Below the pieces are notes generated by a model. That model did no database searches. It worked only from the letters and a program-made list of their open reading frames with translations, and was not told where the DNA came from. Below, in pieces: positions 16,579 to 24,069 of a DNA stretch of 64,000 bases (the first letter of the stretch is position 1; each line of letters begins with the position of its first letter). The DNA comes from Glutamicibacter halophytocola (GTDB lineage: Bacteria; Actinomycetota; Actinomycetes; Actinomycetales; Micrococcaceae), in the NCBI RefSeq assembly GCF_001302565.1, contig NZ_CP012750.1, positions 1,364,001 through 1,428,000 on the forward strand, read 5' to 3'. Made by a program: the position numbers and the translations under genes.

Positions 16579-17232
16579 ATGAACAACAAGAGTGTGGACG
16601 AGAATTTGCCCGACGTGGCCACCGAGTCCGAGGCACAGCGTCGCGAACGGTTCGAGCGCGATGCCATGTCTTATGTGGACCAGCTGTATTCGGCTGCCCT
16701 GCGCATGGCTCGCAACCCTGCGGACGCCGAGGATCTGGTGCAGGAGGCCTACACCAAGGCGTATTCGGCCTTCCACCAGTACAAGCCCGGGACCAACCTG
16801 AAGGCTTGGCTGTATCGCATCCTGACCAACACGTACATCAACCTGTACCGCAAGCGCCAGCGCGAGCCGCTGCGCACCAGTACCGACACGGTCGAGGACT
16901 GGCAGATGGCTTCGGCGATGGAGCATTCGCCTGCCGGATTGCGCTCGGCCGAGGTTGAGGCGCTGGATCACCTGCCGGACTCGGACGTGAAGGCCGCGCT
17001 GCAGGCTATCGGCGAGGACTTCCGGATGGCGGTGTACTTCGTGGATGTCGAGGGTTTCAGCTACAAGGAAGCCAGCGACATTTTGGGTGTGCCCATTGGC
17101 ACCGTGATGTCCCGGTTGCACCGTGGACGCAAGAACTTGAGGGAACTGCTCGCCGATTATGCGGCAGACCGTGGGATAGCCACCGGGGCTCGCAACAAGA
17201 GCGCCGCGAAGGCTGATGGAGGAGCGAAATAA
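16579..17232 (+). CDS. sigR: ECF sigma factor of the SigR/SigH thiol-stress family
   Basis: 217 residues from ATG 16579. Region 2 includes [21 protein letters not shown] and the -10 recognition stretch [18 protein letters not shown]; region 4 includes [19 protein letters not shown] and [14 protein letters not shown]. The open frame extends without stop at least 54 codons upstream, with GTG at 16441 in frame and ATGs at 16417 and 16426. So a longer isoform is possible, as described for sigma-R prime in other actinomycetes. The next gene is its zinc anti-sigma factor. Controls disulfide-stress genes such as thioredoxin and mycothiol systems (family knowledge). Confidence 0.92.
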   Translation: MNNKSVDENLPDVATESEAQRRERFERDAMSYVDQLYSAALRMARNPADAEDLVQEAYTKAYSAFHQYKPGTNLKAWLYRILTNTYINLYRKRQREPLRTSTDTVEDWQMASAMEHSPAGLRSAEVEALDHLPDSDVKAALQAIGEDFRMAVYFVDVEGFSYKEASDILGVPIGTVMSRLHRGRKNLRELLADYAADRGIATGARNKSAAKADGGAK

Positions 17233-17233
17233 G

Positions 17234-17494
17234 ATGGACTGCAATTCATTGGGTGATTGCGCCGATGACCGCATCGTACGCATCTACGAGTACCTCGACG
17301 GTGCCCTGACGCTCAGCGACCTCAAAGAGGTCAAGTCGCATTTGGATGGATGCCCCGAATGCACCGAGGAATACGACCTGGAGTGCATTATCCGTTCGGT
17401 GGTGCGCCGCAGCTGCCAAGAGCAGGCCCCCCAGGCGCTGAAGGCCAGCATCATCGCCCGGATCTCGCAGATACGGGTGGAATCAGGCCACTAG
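17234..17494 (+). CDS. Redox-sensing zinc anti-sigma factor (RsrA/RshA type)
   Basis: 86 residues, starting at ATG 17234, one base after the sigma gene and behind GGAGGAG. It carries the ZAS motif H-x3-C-x2-C (KSHLDGCPECTEEY, about residues 38-51), plus N-terminal Cys residues (MDCNSLGDC). In this family, oxidation of the zinc-bound thiols to a disulfide releases the sigma factor. An earlier in-frame ATG at 17216 lies inside the sigma gene and on the ribosome-binding site, so it is rejected. Confidence 0.93.
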   Translation: MDCNSLGDCADDRIVRIYEYLDGALTLSDLKEVKSHLDGCPECTEEYDLECIIRSVVRRSCQEQAPQALKASIIARISQIRVESGH

Positions 17495-17505
17495 CAGGCA
17501 AAGAG

Positions 17506-17553
17506 AAACCCCGTAGCGTTCGAGCAAAACTCGAATGGTACGGGGTTCTTTTT
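17506..17553. terminator. Terminator between the anti-sigma gene and bL37 (convergent)
   Basis: Stem AACCCCGTA / TACGGGGTT with an inner stem TTCGAG / CTCGAA, followed by C then five T on the + strand. It lies between convergent genes and may serve both. Confidence 0.85.
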
Positions 17554-17566
17554 ATGTTCGCTTCGC

Positions 17567-17641
17567 TTAGCTGTTTGGGCGCTTGCCGTGGTTGGCACCG
17601 CCACGCTTGCGATCGCGACGCTTACGAGCGCGCTTCGACAT
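17567..17641 (-). CDS. 24-residue ribosomal protein bL37
   Basis: A tiny frame, ATG 17641 to TAA 17567, behind the strong ribosome-binding site AAGGAG. The product begins MSKRARKRRDRKRGG and ends ANHGKRPNS; 11 of 24 residues are Lys or Arg. This matches the small actinobacterial protein bL37 found in mycobacterial 50S structures, which ends in a similar NHGKRPN motif and lies near sigH in mycobacteria. Recognition is from memory of that family. Gene finders often miss it because of its length. Confidence 0.78.
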   Translation of the reverse strand: MSKRARKRRDRKRGGANHGKRPNS

Positions 17642-17740
17642 GGTGACTCCTTAGAGGGATCAATGGATCTTCCCGATAGTTCGGGCCGGCTAATAGTCTT
17701 TCATACTTTGCGCCGTTTTTCCTAACGGGCACAGGGTGCC

Positions 17741-18346
17741 TTAGCCCTCGCCAGGCTCCGGTAAGTCCAGCCACGAGTACCAGCCGCGGTGCAGAACCAG
17801 CCAGGCCATCAGGCCGTAGCCAGCTTGGCCGGGAACCCCGCCCGAGGCATTGAGGTCAGCGCGCCACTGCGCGTGGGCACGCAGGGGAGTGAAGGTATCA
17901 ACGTAGTGGTGGTTGCGGCGCAGGGCCACGTCCGAATACACGCGATTAAGTTCCGCGACCCGCTGATTGCGGGCGTCATCCAATCCCGGGGCCGGGCCGA
18001 CCAGCAGCGCCTTGATGCTCATCTGCGACGCTGAATCCAGGATGTTGGCCAGGTTCAGCCGGCTGCGGGCGGTGGAGACATCCAGATCCACATCGCGATC
18101 GGAGAGCGCGATGACCAGGCGATTCTCGTATTGGTCGCTGAAACGCCGCGAGGCTTCGCCCATCCAGCGTTCGGCCAGGGCCTCGGAGCCTTCGGCAGGG
18201 GCAGCCAGGACGAAGGACTGCAAGCGCAGCGCAGGATCCTGGGTCCGAGCCATAACCCGGCCGAACCAGCCTAGTCCGCGCGGGTCCCCATGTCCGGCCA
18301 GCAGCTCATCTCCGATTGCGGTAATGCGGATTGTGCGTAACTCCAA
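17741..18346 (-). CDS. SGNH/GDSL-family hydrolase
   Basis: 201 residues from TTG 18346, placed 8 bases after GAAAGG. N-terminal TAIGDELLAGHGDPRGLGWFGR is a GDSL-like block I in which the nucleophile position reads G-D-E-L instead of G-D-S-L, so the usual catalytic Ser is missing at that place. The C-terminal part has HHYVDTFTPLRAHAQWRADL with an Asp and nearby His. No signal peptide. An esterase or lipase role is only a family-level guess; the altered block I may mean altered or absent activity. Confidence 0.7.
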   Translation of the reverse strand: MELRTIRITAIGDELLAGHGDPRGLGWFGRVMARTQDPALRLQSFVLAAPAEGSEALAERWMGEASRRFSDQYENRLVIALSDRDVDLDVSTARSRLNLANILDSASQMSIKALLVGPAPGLDDARNQRVAELNRVYSDVALRRNHHYVDTFTPLRAHAQWRADLNASGGVPGQAGYGLMAWLVLHRGWYSWLDLPEPGEG

Positions 18347-18481
18347 CTGGGCGACCTTTCGTTGGCTTCAAGAATATGAATCGATCCCCACCTTAGCAGT
18401 GAAGTCGCCGGCATCGCGGGAGATCCATGCTGGATAAATGCCACACATTGCCCCCGGAGCGCCGCAGCGGGTTAACGAGCA

Positions 18482-18529
18482 GTTGCCGGCGAGTTTTCCC
18501 AGAATTACCTGGGAGAACTCGCCGGCAAC
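18482..18529. terminator. Long hairpin downstream of kgd
   Basis: 21-base arms (18482-18502 and 18509-18529) with a single mismatch and a 6-base loop, ending 29 bases after the kgd stop. There is no T-run, so it may stop transcription only weakly, or instead protect the 3' end of the mRNA. Confidence 0.6.
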
Positions 18530-18558
18530 GTCACAACAGCTGAGTGTTGCGAGGTGCT

Positions 18559-21500
18559 TTAGCGGGCGAACGCCTGCTGCAGCAGCACTGCGTTTTCTGC
18601 GTCGTGGCGCTTTGCGTTACCTGCAGAGGTTGCTGCCGATGCCGGGCGGGAGACCAAGGTGATCTTCTGCTCCAGCTGCGGTGCAACGTAGAGGCCGAAG
18701 AATGGCCATGGACCCTGGTTGGCTGGTTCGTCCTGGACCCAGGCAGCCTTGGCATTCGGGTACTTGGCCAGCTCAGCAGCGATCTGCTCGGACGGTGCCG
18801 GGTAGAGCTGCTCAACACGCACGATCGCGGTCTTGGAGTCCTGCGCCTTGCTGCGCGCGGCGACCAAGTCGTAGTAAACGCGGCCCGAGCACAGCAGCAC
18901 CTTGTCCACGGCGTTGGCATCGGTGATGGTGTGATCGCCGATAACCTCCTGGAAACCGCCGGTGGTGAAGTCCTCCACCGAGCTTGCCGCGGCCTTCAGG
19001 CGCAGCAGCTGCTTCGGGGTGAAGACGATCAGCGGCTTGCGCGGACGGGCATAGGCCTGGCGGCGCAGCAGGTGGAAGTGGTTGGCACCGGTGGAAGGCT
19101 GGGCCACGACCATGTTGTTCTCGGCGCACAGCTGCAAGAAGCGCTCGATGCGTGCCGAGGAGTGGTCCGGGCCCTGGCCCTCGTAGCCGTGCGGCAACAG
19201 CATGACCAGCGAGGAGGACTGCGACCACTTCTGCTCGGCCGAGGAGATGAACTCGTCGATCACGGTCTGCGCGCCGTTGACGAAGTCGCCGAACTGGGCT
19301 TCCCACATCACCAGTGCATCCGGGCGCTCCACCGAGTAGCCGTACTCGAAGCCCAGGGCTGCGTATTCGGAAAGCAGCGAATCGTAGATCCACAGCGGGG
19401 CCTGGTCCTCGCTCAGGTTGTGCAGCGGGTACCACTCGTTGTCGTTCTCGCGGTCGTGGAAGACCGAGTGGCGCTGCACGAAGGTGCCGCGGCGCGAGTC
19501 CTGGCCGGCCAGGCGAACTGGCACGCCCTCCATGGACAGCGAGCCCAGGGCTGCGACTTCGGCGAAGCCCCAGTCGATGCCGCCCTCGCGGGACATCTTC
19601 TCGCGGCGCTCGAGCAGCGACTTGAGCTTGGTGTGCATCGTGAAGCCCTCAGGAATCTGAACGTGGGCTGCACCGATATGTGCCAAGGTCTGGGCGGAGA
19701 TGGCCGAACCGCGGGCGCCGTCGATGGTGTTCTCGTCGGCAGCCTGGGCGAATGGCTTCTCCAGGTCGTTGATGGTCGAGCCCGGGGTGATGATCGGGAT
19801 CGGGGAGGTCTGGGCCGCATGCGTCTCGGCGAAGATGCGCTCCAGGTTCTCCTTGTACTCGGCCAGGACGTGCTCGGCCTCTTCCTGCGTGATGTCGCCG
19901 CGGCCCACCAGGGCCTCGGTGTACAGCTTGCGGGTGGAGCGCTTGGCCTCGATCAGGTTGTACATGATCGGCTGGGTCATCGAAGGATCGTCGCCTTCGT
20001 TGTGGCCGCGGCGGCGGTAGCACACCAGGTCGATGACGACGTCCTTGCCGAACTTCTGGCGGTACTCGAAAGCCAGCTGGCCCACGTGGACCACTGCCTC
20101 CGGGTCATCCCCGTTGACGTGGAAGATCGGAGCCTGCACGGTGCGCGCCACATCCGAGGCGTAGACCGAAGAGCGCGAGGAGCTCGGAGCGGTGGTGAAG
20201 CCGATCTGGTTGTTCACGATCACGTGGACGGTGCCGCCGGTCTTGTAGCCGGGCAGCTGGCTCATGGCCAGCACCTCGGAGACCACGCCCTGGCCAGCGA
20301 AGGCCGCGTCGCCGTGCACCAGGATTGGCAGCACTTCGTTCTTCGAGCCCAGTCGATCCAGCTTGGCGCGGGTGATGCCCTCGAGCACCGGATCAACCGC
20401 TTCCAGGTGCGAAGGGTTGGCAGCCAGGTAGACCTTGGTCTGGTTGCCCGCATCCGAGGTGTAGGAACCCTCGGTGCCCAGGTGGTACTTCACGTCGCCC
20501 GAACCCTGGACCGAGCCCGGGGTGGCGGTGCCTTCGAATTCGCGGAAGACCTGTGCGTAGGTCTTGCCGGCGATGTTGGTCAGCACGTTCAGGCGGCCGC
20601 GGTGGGCCATGCCGATGGCGACTTCGTCCAGCTGGTCGTCGGCGGCATCGGAGATGATGGCATCCAGCAGCGGAATCAGCGATTCGCCGCCTTCGAGGCT
20701 GAAGCGCTTCTGGCCGACGAACTTGGTCTGCAGGAAGGTCTCGAAAGCCTCGGCGGAGTTCAGCTTGCTCAGGATGCGCAGCTGCTCTTCGCGGGTTGGC
20801 TTCGCATAGCGCGACTCCAGCTTGGACTGGAACCACTCGCGCTCTTCCGGGTTCTGCAGGTGCATGTACTCGGTGCCGATGGTGCGGCAGTAGGCATCGC
20901 GCAGGGTGCCGAGGATATCGCGCAAGAGCGCGCGATCCTTGCCGCCCAGGCCGCCGGTGATCCACTCGCGGTCCAGATCCCACAGGGTCAGGCCGTAGTT
21001 GTTGATGTCCAGGTCCGGGTGCTTGCGCTGGACGTATTCCAGCGGGTTGATGTCGGCCATCAGGTGGCCGCGCTCCCGGTAGGAGTTGATCAGGTGCTGG
21101 ATGCGGGCGACCTTGTTGACCTGCAGGTCGATGTCGACCTGGTTGTCAACGGCCCAGCGAACTGGCTCGTAAGGGATGCGCAGCTGCTCGAAGATCTCGT
21201 CGTAGAAGCCCTGCTCGCCGAGCAAGAGCGATTCAACCAGCTTCAGGAATTCGCCCGAACCGGCACCCTGGATGACACGGTGGTCGTAGGTGGAGGTCAG
21301 GGTGATGTGCTTGCCGATACCCAGGGCAGCGACGGTCTTTTCCGACGAGCCGCGGTACTCGGCAGGGTATTCCAGTGCGCCAACGCCGATGATGGCGGCC
21401 TGGCCCTTGGATAGGCGGGGGACCGAGTGAACGGTGCCGATGCCACCTGGGTTGGTCAGCGAGACCGTGGTGCCAGCGTAATCGTCGGCGGTCAGCTTGT

Positions 21501-22317
21501 TGCCGCGGGCACGCTTGATCAGATCTTCATAGGTGGCCCAGAACTCGTTGAAGCTCAGGGTCTCCGCAGCCTTGACGTTGGGCACGGCGAGCATGCGGGT
21601 GCCATCTGGCTTTGGCATGTCGATCGCGATGCCGAAATTCACGTGAGCCGGCTGGATCGCAGTTGGCTTCTTGTCGATGACATCGTAGGTCACGTTCATC
21701 GATGGGATCTGCTTCAATGCGCGAATCACGGCGAAGCCGATCAGGTGGGTGAAGGAGATCTTGCCACCACGAGCGCGCTTGAGGTGGTTGTTGATGACGA
21801 TGCGGTTGTCGATCATCACCTTGGCCGGAACCGCACGCACGGTGGTGGCGGTCGGCACGGCGAGGCTGGCATCCATGTTGGTGGCGATGGCCTTCATTGG
21901 CCCGCGCAGTGGAGTGCGCTTTTCCTCACCGAAAAGTTCGGTGGAAGGCGTGGCCTTTGGAGCCTGAGCCGGAATCGGTGCAGTCTTCGGCGCTGGCTCG
22001 GCCTTCTTTGCCTCAGCGTCTGGCGCTGCGGCAGGTGCTGGCTTTGAAGCTGGTGCTGGCTCGGAGGCCCGAGCCTGGGTTGCGGCGCGTGGTGTGCCCT
22101 GCCCGGTCGTTGCGGGTGCTGCAGTAGTTGCTGCTGGCGCCGCTGGCGCCGGCTGCGTTGCCGGTGCCTTCTTGTCGGCGGCGAGAGATTCGAAAATATC
22201 CCACCATTTCTTATCTACCGAGTTCTTGTCGACGAGATACTGTTCGAACAGCTCGTCTACTAGCCACTCGTTTCCACCAAACTCTTCAGTAAGTCGGTGG
22301 TGTGCTTGCTCTGGCAC
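18559..22317 (-). CDS. kgd: Multifunctional 2-oxoglutarate metabolism enzyme (E1o/E2o fusion)
   Basis: 1252 residues. Fuses a succinyltransferase (E2) catalytic domain to the thiamine-diphosphate-dependent E1 of 2-oxoglutarate dehydrogenase, as in actinobacterial OdhA/Kgd/SucA. Order: short N-terminal E1 segment (RLTEEFGGNEWLVDELFEQY), an Ala/Pro linker (about 40-130), E2 domain ending near STYDHRVIQGAGSGEFLKLVES, then E1 with HGDAAFAGQGVVSE and VIVNNQIGFTT (thiamine diphosphate site) and MAHRGRLNVLTNI. No lipoyl domain, so it works with another E2. GTG 22317 (MPEQAHHR) was chosen over TTG 22323 because AGAGG is 8 bases away and family members start MPEQ. Confidence 0.95.
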   Translation of the reverse strand: MPEQAHHRLTEEFGGNEWLVDELFEQYLVDKNSVDKKWWDIFESLAADKKAPATQPAPAAPAATTAAPATTGQGTPRAATQARASEPAPASKPAPAAAPDAEAKKAEPAPKTAPIPAQAPKATPSTELFGEEKRTPLRGPMKAIATNMDASLAVPTATTVRAVPAKVMIDNRIVINNHLKRARGGKISFTHLIGFAVIRALKQIPSMNVTYDVIDKKPTAIQPAHVNFGIAIDMPKPDGTRMLAVPNVKAAETLSFNEFWATYEDLIKRARGNKLTADDYAGTTVSLTNPGGIGTVHSVPRLSKGQAAIIGVGALEYPAEYRGSSEKTVAALGIGKHITLTSTYDHRVIQGAGSGEFLKLVESLLLGEQGFYDEIFEQLRIPYEPVRWAVDNQVDIDLQVNKVARIQHLINSYRERGHLMADINPLEYVQRKHPDLDINNYGLTLWDLDREWITGGLGGKDRALLRDILGTLRDAYCRTIGTEYMHLQNPEEREWFQSKLESRYAKPTREEQLRILSKLNSAEAFETFLQTKFVGQKRFSLEGGESLIPLLDAIISDAADDQLDEVAIGMAHRGRLNVLTNIAGKTYAQVFREFEGTATPGSVQGSGDVKYHLGTEGSYTSDAGNQTKVYLAANPSHLEAVDPVLEGITRAKLDRLGSKNEVLPILVHGDAAFAGQGVVSEVLAMSQLPGYKTGGTVHVIVNNQIGFTTAPSSSRSSVYASDVARTVQAPIFHVNGDDPEAVVHVGQLAFEYRQKFGKDVVIDLVCYRRRGHNEGDDPSMTQPIMYNLIEAKRSTRKLYTEALVGRGDITQEEAEHVLAEYKENLERIFAETHAAQTSPIPIITPGSTINDLEKPFAQAADENTIDGARGSAISAQTLAHIGAAHVQIPEGFTMHTKLKSLLERREKMSREGGIDWGFAEVAALGSLSMEGVPVRLAGQDSRRGTFVQRHSVFHDRENDNEWYPLHNLSEDQAPLWIYDSLLSEYAALGFEYGYSVERPDALVMWEAQFGDFVNGAQTVIDEFISSAEQKWSQSSSLVMLLPHGYEGQGPDHSSARIERFLQLCAENNMVVAQPSTGANHFHLLRRQAYARPRKPLIVFTPKQLLRLKAAASSVEDFTTGGFQEVIGDHTITDANAVDKVLLCSGRVYYDLVAARSKAQDSKTAIVRVEQLYPAPSEQIAAELAKYPNAKAAWVQDEPANQGPWPFFGLYVAPQLEQKITLVSRPASAATSAGNAKRHDAENAVLLQQAFAR

Positions 22318-22565
22318 GTGCAACGCCTCTTCCCTGATTTCTACGTTGTTCTAGCTGAGCCGGTGGTCTTCCGAGGACGTGAATCGACCACTTCGGCTCA
22401 CAAGATATCTAGACCTGCGCACCAGTCTAGTGACTTTTACGCGCAGTTGGCCACGGGACGTAGGTAATCTCACGAAAGTGTCGTGTATAACATCCCGTTC
22501 AGCGTGGTGAAGCTACCGCTGAACGCCATGACATTGAAGTGGTGCGCAATGAGGGCATCGTTCGA

Positions 22566-22746
22566 TAGACTGAGTCGCACTATGGAATCACACTCTCCAA
22601 GCCGGTGTGCCGCCCGCGGGCGCAGTGCCGGCCAACTCAGTCCATGTTCAGCAGGTTCCGGCTCCCGATTGGAGCCTTCTAGTTGCCGTCGAATCGGCAC
22701 TGAACCTCTCATTCCCATGCCGATGAACAGGTGGTGGTAACCACCT
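22566..22746 (+). promoter_or_regulatory. Structured leader with a ribosome-binding-site hairpin before the CNNM gene
   Basis: The 430-base gap between kgd and the next gene holds no supported protein gene. A possible -10, TAGACT (22566-22571), would give a leader of about 170 bases. It can fold as: stem GCCGG/CCGGC (22601-22605 with 22628-22632); AGGTTC/GAACCT (22653-22658 with 22702-22707) enclosing two hairpins, GGCTCC/GGAGCC (22660-22676) and TGCCG/CGGCA (22684-22699); competing TGTTCA/TGAACA (22645-22650 with 22724-22729). The last is AGGTGGT/ACCACCT (22729-22746), which buries the likely Shine-Dalgarno AGGTGG and ends at the ATG. Confidence 0.5.
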
Positions 22747-24069
22747 ATGGATTGGCTCTTCATACTTCTTGGCCTGTTGCTGATTCTCGGCACCGGCTTC
22801 TTCGTGGCCGTGGAATTCTCCTTGGTCGCCCTTGACAAAAGCACAGTGCAAAACGCCGTCGATCGAGGCGAACGCGGCGCCAAGCCGCTGTTGCAATGCT
22901 TGACCTCGCTGTCCACCCAGCTCTCCAGCTGCCAGTTGGGCATTACGCTGACTACCTTGCTCACCGGTTACGTTCTGGAACCGGCAATGAGTTCCTTGCT
23001 TGAACCATTGATGGAAATGACCGGTATTCCCGAAGCCAGCTCGGTAGCCATCTCCGTGGTGGTTTCCCTGGTGGTAGCCACCTTGCTCTCGATGCTGATC
23101 GGCGAATTGGTCCCCAAGAACTTGGCCATCGCCGAGGCAATGTCCGTCGGCAAGCTGCTGGCCCGTCCGCAGCTGGTATTCACCGCGATCTTCAAGCCAG
23201 CCATCGTGGTGCTCAACGGATTCTCCAACGCCGTGCTGCACCGCTTCTTCGGGTTGGAAGCCAAGGAAGAAATTTCCGCCGCTCGCTCGTCGCAGGAATT
23301 GGCCTCGCTGGTGCGCCGTTCGGCCCAGCTGGGCACCCTGGACGTTCAAACCGCTCGCTTCGTGGAATCCACGATCGAATTCTCCGAACGCACCGCGGCG
23401 GATGTGATGACACCGCGCACCTCCATGTCCACCATCGATTCGCAGGCGCCCCTGTCCGAGCTGATCTCGGTCAGCGCCGATACCGGTTTTTCGCGCTTCC
23501 CCGTGATCGAGGGATCCAGCGATGAGATCCAGGGGATCTGCCATGTCAAGGCGGTTGTCTCGGTGCCGCGCGAACGCCGTGCTGCATTACAGGTGGGCGA
23601 GTTCGCACGTGACGCCCTGTATGTTCCTGAAACCATCCACCTCGATGTGCTGCTGGAGCAACTGCGCGCCGCGGAATTCCAGATCGCCATCGTGATGGAT
23701 GAATACGGTGGAACCGCGGGCCTGGTCACCTTGGAAGACCTCGTAGAAGAAATCGTTGGCGAAGTCTCCGACGAACATGACGAGGACGAGGAAGAAGCAG
23801 TCACCCAGCCTAACGGCAACTGGCTGTTCCCCGGCATGTTCCGGCCGGACCAGGTCAATGAGAATTTCGACCACGAGGTGATCCCTGAAGAGTCCTCCTA
23901 CGAGACTATCGGTGGATTCATGCTTGCCGAACTAGGCCGCTTGGCCGAACTCAACGACCAGGTCGAGACCGAAAATGGCACCTTTACCGTGACCGAGCTG
24001 GATGGCCGGCGTATCGCCCAGGTCCGCTTCGAACCGGTGGCAACGGAGCAGGAGGCCGGCAATGAATGA
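22747..24069 (+). CDS. CNNM/CorC-type membrane protein with CBS domains (first)
   Basis: 440 residues. An N-terminal DUF21/CNNM membrane domain (about 1-190; MDWLFILLGLLLILGTGFFVAVEFSLVALD, NAVDRGERGAKPL, SCQLGITLTTLLTGY, GELVPKNLAIAEA) is followed by a CBS pair (EFSERTAADVMTPRTSMSTID; AEFQIAIVMDEYGGTAGLVTLEDLVEEIVGEV) and a C-terminal CorC/HlyC domain. Relatives move or regulate Mg2+ or other divalent cations; the old name is hemolysin TlyC. Substrate unproven. It overlaps the second CNNM gene by 8 bases, suggesting a two-subunit unit. Confidence 0.9.
   Translation: MDWLFILLGLLLILGTGFFVAVEFSLVALDKSTVQNAVDRGERGAKPLLQCLTSLSTQLSSCQLGITLTTLLTGYVLEPAMSSLLEPLMEMTGIPEASSVAISVVVSLVVATLLSMLIGELVPKNLAIAEAMSVGKLLARPQLVFTAIFKPAIVVLNGFSNAVLHRFFGLEAKEEISAARSSQELASLVRRSAQLGTLDVQTARFVESTIEFSERTAADVMTPRTSMSTIDSQAPLSELISVSADTGFSRFPVIEGSSDEIQGICHVKAVVSVPRERRAALQVGEFARDALYVPETIHLDVLLEQLRAAEFQIAIVMDEYGGTAGLVTLEDLVEEIVGEVSDEHDEDEEEAVTQPNGNWLFPGMFRPDQVNENFDHEVIPEESSYETIGGFMLAELGRLAELNDQVETENGTFTVTELDGRRIAQVRFEPVATEQEAGNE

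Noticed and set aside
18544..21414. 956-codon open frame on the + strand opposite kgd
   Set aside because: It is the antisense of the highly conserved kgd gene in high-GC codon usage; composition is His/Leu/Val/Asp-rich without any recognisable domain.
22483..22740. 85-codon frame starting at GTG 22483 in the CNNM leader
   Set aside because: Arg/Ser-rich composition without recognisable features, no ribosome-binding site, and it runs across the structured stems; probably non-coding.
22566..22746. Known M-box (Mg2+) or yybP-ykoY (Mn2+) riboswitch before the CNNM gene
   Set aside because: The invariant stretches of those classes are not visible; only secondary-structure potential supports the leader, so it is listed as an unassigned candidate.
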